64,000 nucleotides of DNA from DASRWI01 sp035654655 (GCA_035654655.1 DASRWI010000026.1:62001-126000); one strand, 5' to 3'. Counted from the stretch's first letter, positions 6,680 through 17,108 are shown. Numbers and translations are program-made. The notes: generated by a model from the sequence alone, not told the origin.

Positions 6680-8947
6680 TCACTTTAATAAGATCATTCT
6701 TTTAGTATTAATGAAGTTATTAGCTTCTAGTCGGTAGAAGTAAATTCCACTTGCTAATGAAGATGCATCAAAATCAACTTTATAATTTCCCGGCTCTTTT
6801 TCTTCATTTAATATTTGAGCCACTTCATTTCCAAGTATATCGAATATTTTAATATTTACCATAGATTTTTCCGGTAAAGTATAATCAATCCATGTAACAG
6901 GATTAAATGGATTAGGGTAGTTCTGCATTAGACTGAATACTTGCGGTGCTTCAATATCAACTTCAACATTGTTAGTATAAGTTGTTTCTCCATCATAATC
7001 TATTTGGAGTAACCTATACAAATATGTGCCTAATCTTTTTACATCAGTATCAATAAATGAATAATAATTTTTTTCTGTAGTTGTTCCTTTTCCATTAACA
7101 AAAGAAATTATTTCCCAATTTAGGTTTTCTGAATTTTTATATGCACGCTCTATCTGAAAACCTTTGTTGTTTTTTTCAGTGGCTGTTTCCCAGTTCAACT
7201 TAATCTTATTGCTTGTGTTAGTTGCAGTGAAAGAAGTTAATTCAACCGGTACCTGAGAATAAATTTTCAATGATGTTGTTCTTGTATGGACAGGAATTCC
7301 TCGTGGTCCAAAACCTTTAAAAGTAAATTTATAAATTCCAGGCGTAACATCTCTTGAAGATATTCTAAATGTTATAGAATCTGGAAAGTTTGTAATTATT
7401 TTTCTATCAGGGATTACATCAAAAGTCCCTATAGAAGGATTTGGGTCTATATCGACAGTAAAGTAAATTGTATCTGTGTATGCTTTAACTGAAGGAACAC
7501 TAATGGTATAAATACAGGAGTCAACATTGTTGCATAATGAATCCTGCTGACCATTAAGAACCATAGCAAAATCAGGGAAGTAACTTGAAAGACTTCCAAA
7601 TGAATTATATCTAAAATCTGTCCATACTTGAAATGAAATATCAGATGAAGTAATCGAATTATAATCTCCCTGATATCTGGGGTCTCCACCTCCACCACAG
7701 TAGTAACAATTTATTCTCATTTTTTGATTTGATATTCTATGGTTAGGAGCAAAAGTTTGACCTCCATCGGAAGAATAAGTAGCATATATGTAAGCACTAT
7801 CAGAAGATGGAGTATCTCTTGTATCCATCCAGTTAATGTATAATTTCCCGGTTAATTTATCACACCAAATATTTGAATGCCATTGATAATTAAATTGAGT
7901 ATTTTCATCATCATTAACTCTTTTTGGTTCTGACCAGGTTAATCCCTGGTCTGTTGAATACCTGCAAAAAATATCCGGTCTATTACCCGCACCAACAGGG
8001 TCATTGGAGGAATAAACCAGGTACAGCCGACCTCTATATGGGCCATAACTATTATCTGCAGCAATGAATGGATATGGTCTGGTTCGCATCCCCATTACTG
8101 ACATTCTTAAATTAACATAATCTCCAACATAATTTGCAAAAGTGTTTTGTGAACGCTCCTGAAATGTTAACCCACCATCAGTTGATCTATAGATTGTAAA
8201 TATTGATGCATAACTTTGACCATCATTTGTAACAACATAAACTGATCCTCCAGGGATGTCTATGTTACCTGAGATGTAAGGACCAACTGCAGGCATCATA
8301 CCGGGTAATGATTGAGTACTGAATGTTGCTGTATTTACAAAAGTTCTTCCAAAGTTAGTACTGCGAGCAAAATTACCTCCAGTTGATATACTTGTCATTG
8401 TAGTATAAACATAGTTTGCATAAGGTCCGTTCGTTTGATCAGCTGTTAGCCAATTTTTATCAAATCCTTCGATAGCTCTTACAGGAGATAACCAGGTTGC
8501 ACCATTGTTGGTAGACCTTAGAACATAAGCTCCTTCAACAGAACTTGAACCATACATACTCTCATAATACAAATTACCTAAACTATCATATGCAGTAACA
8601 GGATCACCTCTCATAGTTTGTCCAAAATTTGGAATTGAGTTGAGCCATTCAAGACCACCATTAGTAGTCCAACGCGCATTATTCACATTCCATGCAGTGA
8701 ATATTTCCTGGTTATTTAATGGATTCATTGAGGCGTGTGGTTCCGCAAAATCAATGCCCATAAAAAAATTATCATAACCATCAACGGTTATCATTGCTTT
8801 CGGTATATCCATAGGAGTATAATGCTGTATAACATCAAGCGGTACTTGATCAAAATTATAATCTTTTGTTGTATCAATTTGTGCATAGGTTAAGTTGTAA
8901 AAGAGGACAGAGAACATCACCAAGAACAGAATCTTAATAGCATTCAT
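6680..8947 (-). CDS. T9SS-secreted sialidase-like (BNR/Asp-box) propeller protein
   Basis: The signal peptide MNAIKILFLVMFSVLFYNLT ends before AQID. The ATG at 8947 is preferred over the in-frame one ten codons upstream because GAGGA lies just ahead of it. Residues about 60-470 form a propeller-like region with Asp-box turns (STNNGATW, STDGGLTF, STDQGLTW, SSDGGQTF). Then come a VELTSFTAT linker module and a C-terminal type A sorting domain (QNYPNPFNP ... GIYFYRLEAN ... KRMILLK). The protein should be exported by Sec and moved across the outer membrane by T9SS. Asp-boxes occur in sialidases and many non-enzymatic propellers; no catalytic Arg triad could be confirmed, so an enzymatic role is not claimed. 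Confidence 0.85.
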   Translation of the reverse strand: MNAIKILFLVMFSVLFYNLTYAQIDTTKDYNFDQVPLDVIQHYTPMDIPKAMITVDGYDNFFMGIDFAEPHASMNPLNNQEIFTAWNVNNARWTTNGGLEWLNSIPNFGQTMRGDPVTAYDSLGNLYYESMYGSSSVEGAYVLRSTNNGATWLSPVRAIEGFDKNWLTADQTNGPYANYVYTTMTSISTGGNFARSTNFGRTFVNTATFSTQSLPGMMPAVGPYISGNIDIPGGSVYVVTNDGQSYASIFTIYRSTDGGLTFQERSQNTFANYVGDYVNLRMSVMGMRTRPYPFIAADNSYGPYRGRLYLVYSSNDPVGAGNRPDIFCRYSTDQGLTWSEPKRVNDDENTQFNYQWHSNIWCDKLTGKLYINWMDTRDTPSSDSAYIYATYSSDGGQTFAPNHRISNQKMRINCYYCGGGGDPRYQGDYNSITSSDISFQVWTDFRYNSFGSLSSYFPDFAMVLNGQQDSLCNNVDSCIYTISVPSVKAYTDTIYFTVDIDPNPSIGTFDVIPDRKIITNFPDSITFRISSRDVTPGIYKFTFKGFGPRGIPVHTRTTSLKIYSQVPVELTSFTATNTSNKIKLNWETATEKNNKGFQIERAYKNSENLNWEIISFVNGKGTTTEKNYYSFIDTDVKRLGTYLYRLLQIDYDGETTYTNNVEVDIEAPQVFSLMQNYPNPFNPVTWIDYTLPEKSMVNIKIFDILGNEVAQILNEEKEPGNYKVDFDASSLASGIYFYRLEANNFINTKRMILLK

Positions 8948-9079
8948 CGTATATCCTCGCATAAAAAATAAAATCATCGTATGAATTATAATTACAAATC
9001 AATTTTAAGAAGTGATAGGGGAGGGCATTAGAATTGACCTGGTGATTTGGGAAGTAAGAATCCTGATAATTTATCACAC

Positions 9080-9108
9080 AAAAAAAAAGAGCTCATTGCT
9101 GAGCTCCT
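9080..9108 (-). terminator. Rho-independent terminator after the LiaF-like gene
   Basis: Read on the minus strand, a 7-bp stem (TGAGCTC at 9100-9106 paired with GAGCTCA at 9089-9095) with a 4-base loop is followed by a run of nine or more T. It begins 8 bases after the stop of the LiaF-like gene and closes the PspC/LiaF operon. Confidence 0.85.
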
Positions 9109-9113
9109 TGAAT

Positions 9114-10025
9114 CTAATATCTATTCACCTTAAGAGATGAAACACCGGTATTAAATTTTATAAATATTTTCTTATTTGCTTTGTCAAAGTTTTCGGTTTG
9201 ATAGTGATTATCACTCATTTCACTAAATCCTTCAAAACTTTTTGAAGTCAATGCATCTTTAGAAATTATTTCACAACCTGAAGTTTTAGGAATTAAAATT
9301 TCAATGGAAGCTGCACCTGCATCAACACTTAAATTAGTCTGATCATTTAAGTCGCCAAGTTTTATTCTTACCGAAGCTGCACCAGTATTAAGTTCAACAT
9401 TTTCAACTTTATAAGGAGAAATGTCAAAGTATGCAGTAGCCGCACCTATATCATATCTTAAATCCCATATTGGAGTTTTATTCAATCCAATACCTATCTC
9501 ATGTTTCTCGTCATTATCAGAAAATTCAATGTGCCTATTACGCATATTAAAAGTTACATCAGCAGAATTATCAACAATATTAGAAACTAAATCATAATCA
9601 TTCCTGCTGCCTTTAGAATAAATATTGACTAAGCCGGAATCAGAATCCATCATTAAGAATTTTCCTGCACCTGCCTGAAAAACAAACTTCCCATATTTTA
9701 TTTTTTTATCCCAAGGCTCAAAGAATTTTTGGTCTGCATGGGTTATGCTTTTACTCCAGGAAATATTTCTTCCACTGACAAAAGAATGAACTGAATAATA
9801 AGCTGAATACAAAGCAAATGCTATAAACAATGCTGTAATTACCAATAAGGCTTTTTTTACGGGCTCTTGTTTAATAATAATACTTAAGCCCCAAATTATT
9901 AATAATAATGGTGCGTACTTCCAAATTTCAAGCACTGCAAAATGAATTGCTCCAAGGTTTGCTAATAGCACCAGCAAACCTAAAGTAATAAAAAGAACAC
10001 CCCAAAAAATTTGTTTTTTACTCAT
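9114..10025 (-). CDS. LiaF-like membrane protein (LiaI-LiaF TM region plus soluble domain)
   Basis: A 303-residue protein. Residues about 5-80 hold three to four hydrophobic helices (FWGVLFITLGLLVLLANLGAI, YAPLLLIIWGLSII, ALLVITALFIAFALYSAY), the LiaI/LiaF-like membrane module. The remaining 200 residues are a soluble beta-rich domain with repeating glycine/alanine turns (DIGAATAYFDI, NTGAASVRIKLGD, DAGAASIEILIPK), as in LiaF C-termini and adhesin-like DUF4097-type beta solenoids. Relatives sense or modulate envelope stress. It follows the PspC-domain gene by 17 bases on the same strand, and a strong terminator follows it. Confidence 0.78.
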   Translation of the reverse strand: MSKKQIFWGVLFITLGLLVLLANLGAIHFAVLEIWKYAPLLLIIWGLSIIIKQEPVKKALLVITALFIAFALYSAYYSVHSFVSGRNISWSKSITHADQKFFEPWDKKIKYGKFVFQAGAGKFLMMDSDSGLVNIYSKGSRNDYDLVSNIVDNSADVTFNMRNRHIEFSDNDEKHEIGIGLNKTPIWDLRYDIGAATAYFDISPYKVENVELNTGAASVRIKLGDLNDQTNLSVDAGAASIEILIPKTSGCEIISKDALTSKSFEGFSEMSDNHYQTENFDKANKKIFIKFNTGVSSLKVNRY

Positions 10026-10042
10026 GTTAAACCTCTGTTAAA

Positions 10043-10477
10043 TTACCTTTTAATTAATAAGGCTGCACCTAGAATAATTAATAGCACAGGTGCATAGTGG
10101 CGAAAAGAAAAATCCGGCATAATTGTGTTTAGGAAAAATAAAATACCAATTAAGATTAATACTATTCCTATGATTAAAGAACGTTTTTGTTTTTTCTCCT
10201 GCATTTGTCTTGCAAATTCATCAGGTTCAATAGGGTTAGGATTAAAACCGGGATTATAAAATTCCTGTTCTCCGGGAGGCATATTAAAAATCAATGGTGC
10301 TTCAGGTACAACAATCCATAATATAATATATGCGAGTATTCCCGTACCACCAAAGAATATCGTGATAACAAAAATTAATCTTACAATAACGGGATCGAAA
10401 TCAAAATATTCTGCCAAGCCTCCACATACTCCGGCAAGCATTTTATCATTTCTTGATCTATATAATTTCTTGTTCAT
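10043..10477 (-). CDS. PspC domain protein with C-terminal LiaI/LiaF-like membrane segment
   Basis: Starting at ATG 10477 gives about 144 residues. This start is chosen because GGAG stands seven bases before it and the family start MNKKLYRSRNDKMLAGVCGG follows at once; the frame stays open 19 codons further upstream. The PspC domain covers residues 1-60 (GLAEYFDFDPVIVRLIFV and a helix ending in WIVVPEAP). A charged linker with QEKKQKRS is followed by two hydrophobic helices (LIIGIVLILIGILFFL, YAPVLLIILGAALLIK). In other bacteria PspC acts at the inner membrane in phage-shock type stress responses. It is co-transcribed with the LiaF-like gene. Confidence 0.85.
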   Translation of the reverse strand: MNKKLYRSRNDKMLAGVCGGLAEYFDFDPVIVRLIFVITIFFGGTGILAYIILWIVVPEAPLIFNMPPGEQEFYNPGFNPNPIEPDEFARQMQEKKQKRSLIIGIVLILIGILFFLNTIMPDFSFRHYAPVLLIILGAALLIKR

Positions 10478-10661
10478 AATAGGACTCCAAATTTTAACTA
10501 CCGCAATTATATACAATAAAATACCTCCAGTCATTAAAAATTTGTTAATTGGTATTTTATAAGGATGTTTGGGAATAATTTAATATGAAGAAAATCTACA
10601 TTTTACATTTGAAAAAGCATAATCCCTTTTGTAACTTATTAGGATTAAATAAATTCTAATA

Positions 10662-12299
10662 ATGAAAATAGCATTAGGGCAGATAAATCCCATTATAGGG
10701 GATTTAGAATATAATAAGAATAAAATTAAAGAAGATTATAGGAAAGCTGTTGATGATAAAGTTGATATTGTCATCTTTCCTGAGCTATCTTTAATTGGAT
10801 ATCCTCCATTAGACCTTGTTGAAAAAAAAGAGTTTCGCCAGGCTGTAAGTAAAGCTATAAATGAACTTGCTTCGATGAGTGGAGATACTGCTTTATTATT
10901 TGGAGCCATTACAGAATCTGATGATTTAATAGGAACAAACATTCACAATTCTGCTATTTTATGCTACGACCATAAAGTTCACTTTGTACAGGAAAAATCT
11001 TTAATCCCTAATTACGATGTTTTTGATGAAGTAAGGTATTTTGAACCTTCCAAAGAAGTAAATGTCCATAAATTTAAAGATGAAGTGTTAGGTATTTCCA
11101 TTTGTGAAGATATTTGGAACGATAAAGATTACTGGCACCAGAGAAGATATATCCATGACCCTGTTGAAGATTTAATAAAAAAGGGGGCTACTTTACTAAT
11201 AAATATTTCTGCATCTCCTTATTCTTATGGCAAGAGGGAAGACCGCAGAGAGATGTTATCAACATTGGTAAAGAATGATGGTATCCCATTAGCTTATGTA
11301 TGCTGCGTAGGTGTACAGACTGAATTGGTATTTGATGGTGCAAGTATGTGCTTTAATTCTAAAGGGGAACTTGTTGAATTAGGCAAAATATATGAAGAAG
11401 ATTATCTAATCTTTGACACAAAAGCAGATTATGACAGTATAAATAAAGTTGAAGGTTCATTTGAAGAAGAAACTCTTAATGGTTTAATATATGGAGTTAA
11501 AGAATACTGCAGCAAATTAAAATTTAAGAAGGTCCTTCTTGGCTTAAGCGGAGGTATGGATTCTGCAATGGTTGCTTATATAGCTGTTAAAGCTTTGGGC
11601 AAAGAAAACGTACGTGTTCTTTTGATGCCTTCAGAATTCTCCTCTAAAGGTAGCATTGATGATTCAATGAAACTTATTAAAACCCTGGGCATCGAACATA
11701 ATGTGGTTTCTATACAACCGGTTTTTGAAGATTTGAATAAACAGCTAAAACCTTTATTTGACGGTAAACCTTTTGATATTACGGAAGAGAATATGCAAGC
11801 AAGGATAAGAGGAATGTTTTTAATGTCCTTATCTAATAAGTTTAGTTATTTAGTTCTTTCTACTGGTAATAAATCTGAAGTTGCAGTTGGATATTCAACA
11901 TTGTATGGTGATATGTGTGGAGGTCTTGCAGTTATTGCTGACGTATATAAGTCTGATATTTTTAAAATAGCTGATTTCATAAATAAGGAAGAAGAAATTA
12001 TTCCTTATGAAATTATAAAGAAAGCTCCGAGTGCTGAATTAAAACATAATCAAACAGACCAGGACTTTTTACCTCCTTATGAACTTCTGGACAGAATTTT
12101 AAAAATGTACCTTGAAGAAAACAAAGAAGAAAATGAAATCACTAAAGAAATTGGTGATGAAGTACTAGTTAAAAAGGTACTTAGATTAGTTGATATAAAT
12201 GAATTTAAAAGAAAACAGTCTGCACCTGTTCTTAGAGTTTCTGCTAAAGCTTTTGGCTATGGCAGAAGATTTCCTATAGTACAGGGATGGAGAAAGTAA
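10662..12299 (+). CDS. nadE: Glutamine-dependent NAD+ synthetase
   Basis: A 545-residue two-domain enzyme that converts deamido-NAD to NAD using ammonia from glutamine. The N-terminal nitrilase-fold glutaminase has the catalytic triad Glu41 (FPELSLIGYP), Lys112 (EKSLIPNY) and Cys148 (GISICEDIWND). The C-terminal synthetase has the pyrophosphate loop SGGMDS (residues 296-301) and STGNKSEVAVGYSTLYGD. The length and domain order match the glutamine-dependent class. The end FGYGRRFPIVQGWR is a family signature. The gene stands alone, with dsbD starting 19 bases downstream. Confidence 0.96.
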   Translation: MKIALGQINPIIGDLEYNKNKIKEDYRKAVDDKVDIVIFPELSLIGYPPLDLVEKKEFRQAVSKAINELASMSGDTALLFGAITESDDLIGTNIHNSAILCYDHKVHFVQEKSLIPNYDVFDEVRYFEPSKEVNVHKFKDEVLGISICEDIWNDKDYWHQRRYIHDPVEDLIKKGATLLINISASPYSYGKREDRREMLSTLVKNDGIPLAYVCCVGVQTELVFDGASMCFNSKGELVELGKIYEEDYLIFDTKADYDSINKVEGSFEEETLNGLIYGVKEYCSKLKFKKVLLGLSGGMDSAMVAYIAVKALGKENVRVLLMPSEFSSKGSIDDSMKLIKTLGIEHNVVSIQPVFEDLNKQLKPLFDGKPFDITEENMQARIRGMFLMSLSNKFSYLVLSTGNKSEVAVGYSTLYGDMCGGLAVIADVYKSDIFKIADFINKEEEIIPYEIIKKAPSAELKHNQTDQDFLPPYELLDRILKMYLEENKEENEITKEIGDEVLVKKVLRLVDINEFKRKQSAPVLRVSAKAFGYGRRFPIVQGWRK

Positions 12300-12318
12300 T
12301 TATTAAAACAAAAACTTT

Positions 12319-14070
12319 ATGAAAAAAATTATTTTTTTATTTTTTATTTTATTATTTAGCATACTCAGTGTCACTGCTCAGGAAAACCACGTAACAATCA
12401 AATCCTTTGCTGATAAAGATAAAATATTGCCGGGTTCAGTAAATGAGTTTATCATTCAAGTAAAGATTGATGATGGATGGCATATCAATTCTAATAAGCC
12501 TAACGAAGATATTCTTATTCCTTCAGAGCTTACCATTGTTAATGAGCAAGGTATAAAAATAAAAAAAGTTTTTTATCCAACCCCACAAAATTTAAGGCTC
12601 GATATTTCTGATGTTCCCTTATCAGTTTGGGAGAAAGAAATTTATTTAAAAGCAGAATTTGAAGTACCTCAGGATTTAAAGCCTGGAAATTATAAAACAG
12701 TTTTTAATTTTGGATATCAGGCTTGTAATAATAGTATCTGTCTGGCTCCAACTAATGCCTATGATACAATTAATATAGTAATAACATCTAATGCATCTGA
12801 AATAAAAAATATTAATCAGGATATTTTTTCAAAGGTTACATCAAATTCTGAATCAAAACCGAATGAAGAAAAAAATGATGTTGAATCATTACTTGGCGAA
12901 AGCGGATTAATTTTAGGTTTAATCGGAATTTTCTTTTGGGGTTTAGCATTAAACTTAACACCTTGTGTTTATCCTTTAATACCAATAACAATTGGCTACT
13001 TTGGAGGTCAGAGTGAAGGGAATACCAAAAGATTAGCATTAATGGGCTTGCTCTTTGTTGGAGGTATGTCATTAACATATTCTGTCATTGGAGTAATTAC
13101 AGCCTTAACGGGAGCAGTATTTGGTGCTCTTCTTCAAAATACATTTGTAATAATTTTTATTGCCTTAATATTTGTTGTTCTTTCATTAAGTATGTTCGGA
13201 TTATATGAAATAAGCTTGCCTAATACTTTGGTTAATAAAGCAGGTGGTGCAAAGTCTGGATTGTTTGGTGCATTCTTTATGGGATTAACAATGGGTATTG
13301 TTGCTGCACCTTGTATAGGACCTATTGTACTTGCTCTTGTAACTTATGTGGCTGCTAAAGCTGATCCTTTAATGGGATTTGTTATGTTCTTTGTTCTTTC
13401 ATTAGGATTAGGCACTCCATACTTATTCCTTGCTATTTTCTCAGGTAAAATTAAAAGCTTACCAAGAGCAGGTGTGTGGATGGAAGCAGTTAAACATATC
13501 TTTGGTTTTATCTTAATAGGAATGGCGATTTACTTTATCTTACCATTATTACCAAAGAGTTTTAGCGGTTATATTTTACCAATTTATATGGTCTTTGTAG
13601 GAATTTATTTAATATTCTTTGATAAAATAGCAAACAATAATAAAGGTTTTAGAATATTCAAGATTGTCTTTTCTGCAGCTTTAATACTTATTGCAGCATA
13701 CAGCATTTTACCGGATAAAAAAGAATCAATCTCCTGGCAGCATTATGAAACCAATGTTATTCCAGCAAGCTTTACTGATAAAAAAGGAGTAATAATTGAT
13801 TTTTATGCAGATTGGTGTATTCCCTGTAAAGAGCTTGATGCTATGACTTTTTCAAATCCTGCCGTGATTAAAGAATCAGAAAATTTTTATACTTATAAGG
13901 CAGATATGACTAAATCTTTATCTCCTGAAGTTGAGAAATTAAGAAACAAATACAATGTTGTTGGTGTACCAACAGTATTGATAATTAATTCTAAGGGTGA
14001 AGAAGTTGAAAGAATAACAGGATTTTTATCACCTGAAGAATTTTTGAAAAAATTGAAAAATGTAAATTAA
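12319..14070 (+). CDS. dsbD: Thiol:disulfide interchange protein DsbD
   Basis: A 583-residue inner-membrane electron carrier that moves reducing power from cytoplasmic thioredoxin to periplasmic partners. A signal peptide (residues 1-20, ending SVTAQ) leads to the periplasmic alpha domain with the Cys136/Cys141 pair. Next come about eight membrane helices containing Cys216 (NLTPCVYPL) and Cys332 (AAPCIGPI). The C-terminal thioredoxin-fold domain carries CIPC at 500-503 in DFYADWCIPCK. All six redox cysteines expected for DsbD are present. Likely clients here are periplasmic c-type cytochrome maturation factors, which fits the multiheme cytochrome at 51-53 kb, but that link is inference. Confidence 0.93.
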   Translation: MKKIIFLFFILLFSILSVTAQENHVTIKSFADKDKILPGSVNEFIIQVKIDDGWHINSNKPNEDILIPSELTIVNEQGIKIKKVFYPTPQNLRLDISDVPLSVWEKEIYLKAEFEVPQDLKPGNYKTVFNFGYQACNNSICLAPTNAYDTINIVITSNASEIKNINQDIFSKVTSNSESKPNEEKNDVESLLGESGLILGLIGIFFWGLALNLTPCVYPLIPITIGYFGGQSEGNTKRLALMGLLFVGGMSLTYSVIGVITALTGAVFGALLQNTFVIIFIALIFVVLSLSMFGLYEISLPNTLVNKAGGAKSGLFGAFFMGLTMGIVAAPCIGPIVLALVTYVAAKADPLMGFVMFFVLSLGLGTPYLFLAIFSGKIKSLPRAGVWMEAVKHIFGFILIGMAIYFILPLLPKSFSGYILPIYMVFVGIYLIFFDKIANNNKGFRIFKIVFSAALILIAAYSILPDKKESISWQHYETNVIPASFTDKKGVIIDFYADWCIPCKELDAMTFSNPAVIKESENFYTYKADMTKSLSPEVEKLRNKYNVVGVPTVLIINSKGEEVERITGFLSPEEFLKKLKNVN

Positions 14071-14232
14071 TATATTGTTTAAGGAATTGAATTATATATA
14101 ATAAAAGGGTAGTATTTTGAATGATATATAAATATTTATATTTATTATAATGAATATCCTATTTATTTTTCCTTATTAAATACTTGTGCATATTAGCTAA
14201 TAAATAACTTACAAATTAATTAGAGTAAAGAG

Positions 14233-16074
14233 ATGTTAAAAGAAAAAGAAATTCAGAGTCTTCGTGAAGTCACCGTAAGATTTGCAGGAGATTCTGGAGA
14301 TGGCATGCAATTGACAGGCAGCCAGTTCAGTGATACTACAGCTTTAGTTGGAAATGATTTAAGCACTTTACCGGATTACCCAGCTGAAATTCGTGCTCCT
14401 CAGGGAACTGTGTATGGAGTTAGCGGTTATCAGCTTCATTTTGGCAGCAGTGATGTTCATACTCCAGGAGATAGACCTGATGTTCTTGTTGCAATGAATC
14501 CGGCAGCTATTAGAAAAAATTTACCTGAATTGAAACCGGGTGGTGCTATTATTATAAACACTGATTCCTTTGATTTAAAAAATTTAAAATTAGCCAAGTA
14601 TGATGTTAACCCTCTTGAAGATGATACTTTAAAAGGTTACGATGTATTTCCGGTTCCAATTACAACTTTAACTATCAAAGCTCTCGAAGGAACAACACTT
14701 TCAGTAAAAGAAATTTCAAGATGTAAAAACTTTTTTGCTTTAGGTTTAATGTATTGGTTATTTGATAGACCATTAGAACCTACTCAAGAATGGATTAAAA
14801 ATAAATTTGCAAAAAATCCTGAATTTATTGAAGCCAATGAAAAAGCACTTTTAGCAGGTTATAATTTTGGAGATGTTACTGAAGTATTTAGCACAAGATA
14901 TTCAGTTGAACCGGCAAAATTACCTGCAGGAACTTATAGAAGTATTTCAGGAAATGAAGCTACCGCATTAGGATTATTAGCAGCTTCTGTTCAGGGAAAT
15001 ATTCCATTGTTTTTGGGTTCATACCCTATAACTCCAGCTACAGACATTTTACAGTTCTTAAGTACATATAAAGATTTTGGAGTGAAAACATTTCAGGCTG
15101 AAGATGAAATTGCAGGTATTACATCTGCTATTGGTGCATCTTTCGCCGGTAACTTAGCAATTACAACCACAAGCGGTCCTGGTTTAGCTTTAAAAACTGA
15201 AGCTTTAGGATTAGCTGTAATGACTGAATTACCATTAGTTATTGTCGATGTTCAAAGAGGTGGACCAAGCACAGGTTTACCTACAAAAACAGAGCAGGCT
15301 GATCTACTTCAGGTATTATGGGGCAGAAACGGAGAAGCTCCTATTGCAGTTTTAGCAGCTTGTACACCAAGCGATTGTTTCAATATGGCAATGGAAGCAT
15401 CAAGAATAGCAATTAAATATATGACCCCGGTTATATTATTAACAGATGGTTATCTTGCTAATGGTTCAGAGCCCTGGAAAGTTCCTCACGTTAACGAACT
15501 TCCTAAATTTGAAGTTAAATTTAGAACAGAGAAAGAAGGATTCGCTCCTTACTCAAGAGATGAAAATCTTGCAAGACCTTGGGCAGTTCCTGGAACTCCA
15601 GGACTTGAACATAGAATTGGTGGTTTGGAAAAAGCAAACATTACTGGTAATGTAAACTATGAGCCAGATAATCACGACGCTATGATAAGATTAAGAGATA
15701 AGAAAATTAAAAATATCGCTAAAGATATTCCTTTGTTGGAAGTTGATGGTGATAAGAGTGGTGACTTGTTAGTTATTGGATGGGGTGGGACTTTCGGAGC
15801 AATAAAAGAATCAGTAATGATGGCAAGAGAAAAAGGTTATAAAGTTTCTCAAGCTCATTTAAGATATATCAATCCTTTGCCCTCAAATACAGGCGAAGTT
15901 TTGAAAAATTTTAAGAATGTACTTGTTCCTGAAATCAACCTAGGTCAATTAGCAAAATACTTAAAGAGTGAATTTTTAGTTGACATTAAACAGTTCAATC
16001 TTGTAAGAGGTTTACCATTAAGAACAAGCGATGTTGAAGCAAAAATTATTGAAATACTTGGAGGTAAGAAATAA
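14233..16074 (+). CDS. korA: 2-oxoacid:ferredoxin oxidoreductase alpha subunit (fused gamma-alpha), probably KorA
   Basis: 613 residues. The N-terminal gamma domain (residues about 10-190, with RFAGDSGDGMQLTGSQF) is fused to the alpha domain, which holds the pyrimidine-binding motif GSYPITPATDIL and the segment TTTSGPGLALKTEALGLAV. With the beta subunit it oxidatively decarboxylates a 2-oxoacid to acyl-CoA and reduces ferredoxin. The two-subunit layout with a fused gamma-alpha chain is that of 2-oxoglutarate synthases used in oxidative or reductive TCA cycles, but pyruvate or other 2-oxoacids cannot be ruled out. The stop overlaps the ATG of the beta gene (TAATG). Confidence 0.9.
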   Translation: MLKEKEIQSLREVTVRFAGDSGDGMQLTGSQFSDTTALVGNDLSTLPDYPAEIRAPQGTVYGVSGYQLHFGSSDVHTPGDRPDVLVAMNPAAIRKNLPELKPGGAIIINTDSFDLKNLKLAKYDVNPLEDDTLKGYDVFPVPITTLTIKALEGTTLSVKEISRCKNFFALGLMYWLFDRPLEPTQEWIKNKFAKNPEFIEANEKALLAGYNFGDVTEVFSTRYSVEPAKLPAGTYRSISGNEATALGLLAASVQGNIPLFLGSYPITPATDILQFLSTYKDFGVKTFQAEDEIAGITSAIGASFAGNLAITTTSGPGLALKTEALGLAVMTELPLVIVDVQRGGPSTGLPTKTEQADLLQVLWGRNGEAPIAVLAACTPSDCFNMAMEASRIAIKYMTPVILLTDGYLANGSEPWKVPHVNELPKFEVKFRTEKEGFAPYSRDENLARPWAVPGTPGLEHRIGGLEKANITGNVNYEPDNHDAMIRLRDKKIKNIAKDIPLLEVDGDKSGDLLVIGWGGTFGAIKESVMMAREKGYKVSQAHLRYINPLPSNTGEVLKNFKNVLVPEINLGQLAKYLKSEFLVDIKQFNLVRGLPLRTSDVEAKIIEILGGKK

Positions 16075-17108
16075 TGGAAAATAATGTTGTAGAAGCAAAG
16101 AAATATACTGCTAAAGATTTTACTTCAAATCAGGATGTAAGATGGTGTCCGGGTTGTGGTGATTATTCCATTCTTGCCCAGGTACAAAGAACATTTCCTG
16201 ACCTAGTAGGAATTGAAAAAGAAAAAATAGTTTTCATTTCAGGTATTGGATGTTCATCAAGATTCCCATACTATATGGATACTTATGGTTTTCACGGAAT
16301 TCACGGTAGAGCTCCTGCTATTGCCACCGGTGTTAAAGTTGCAAGACCTGACCTTTCAGTTTGGGTAGCAACAGGTGATGGTGATTTACTAAGTATTGGC
16401 GGTAACCACTTCATTCACGCATGCAGAAAAAATATTGACCTTAAAATTTTATTATTCAACAATAGAATTTATGGACTAACAAAAGGACAGTATTCTCCTA
16501 CATCTGAAAAAGGAAAAATTACTAAAACATCTCCATACGGAAGTGTTGATTATCCATTTAATCCAGTTTCATTGGCGTTAGGTTCTGAGGCTACATTTGT
16601 TGCAAGAACTTTGGATAGAGATCCTAAACATATGCAGGCAATGATTAAAAGAGCAGCAAACCATAAAGGAACAGCATTCATTGAGATATTTCAGAACTGC
16701 AGTATCTTTAACGATGGTGCTTTTGAATTATTGACAGACAAAGAAACTAAAGATGATAATGTATTATTCCTTGAACACGGAAAACCAATGGTTTTTGGTA
16801 AGAATAAAGATAAAGGAATAAAATTGGATGGGACTACTCCTTTAGTAGTTGACCTGACTGATGGAAAATATTCTGTAAATGATTTATTAGTTCATAATGA
16901 AACTGAACATTTGCCTATTATGGCTATGATTTTAGCTCACTTAACCGACGATCCAAAATATCCTACACCAGTTGGAGTTATCAGAAAAATTGATAAACCA
17001 ACAATGGACCAAGGTATTGTCGACCAGATTGCTCAAGTTAAAGCTAAAAAAGGTGAAGGCAATTTAGAAAAAATGCTTTTCAGCGGTAACACCTGGGAAG
17101 TACAATAA
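16074..17108 (+). CDS. korB: 2-oxoacid:ferredoxin oxidoreductase beta subunit, probably KorB
   Basis: A 344-residue thiamine-diphosphate subunit. WCPGCGDYS at residues 24-32 supplies cysteines of the iron-sulfur cluster, SGIGCSSRFP adds another, and the TPP/magnesium motif runs from GDGD (101-104) to the Asn pair in LLFNNRIYGLTKGQYSPTS. The absence of a separate delta ferredoxin-like gene is normal for two-subunit KorAB enzymes. It is translationally coupled to korA by a one-base overlap. Since ferredoxin is the acceptor, the cell can run low-potential reactions alongside the NAD-linked dehydrogenase complex encoded at 53.8-60.7 kb. Confidence 0.92.
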   Translation: MENNVVEAKKYTAKDFTSNQDVRWCPGCGDYSILAQVQRTFPDLVGIEKEKIVFISGIGCSSRFPYYMDTYGFHGIHGRAPAIATGVKVARPDLSVWVATGDGDLLSIGGNHFIHACRKNIDLKILLFNNRIYGLTKGQYSPTSEKGKITKTSPYGSVDYPFNPVSLALGSEATFVARTLDRDPKHMQAMIKRAANHKGTAFIEIFQNCSIFNDGAFELLTDKETKDDNVLFLEHGKPMVFGKNKDKGIKLDGTTPLVVDLTDGKYSVNDLLVHNETEHLPIMAMILAHLTDDPKYPTPVGVIRKIDKPTMDQGIVDQIAQVKAKKGEGNLEKMLFSGNTWEVQ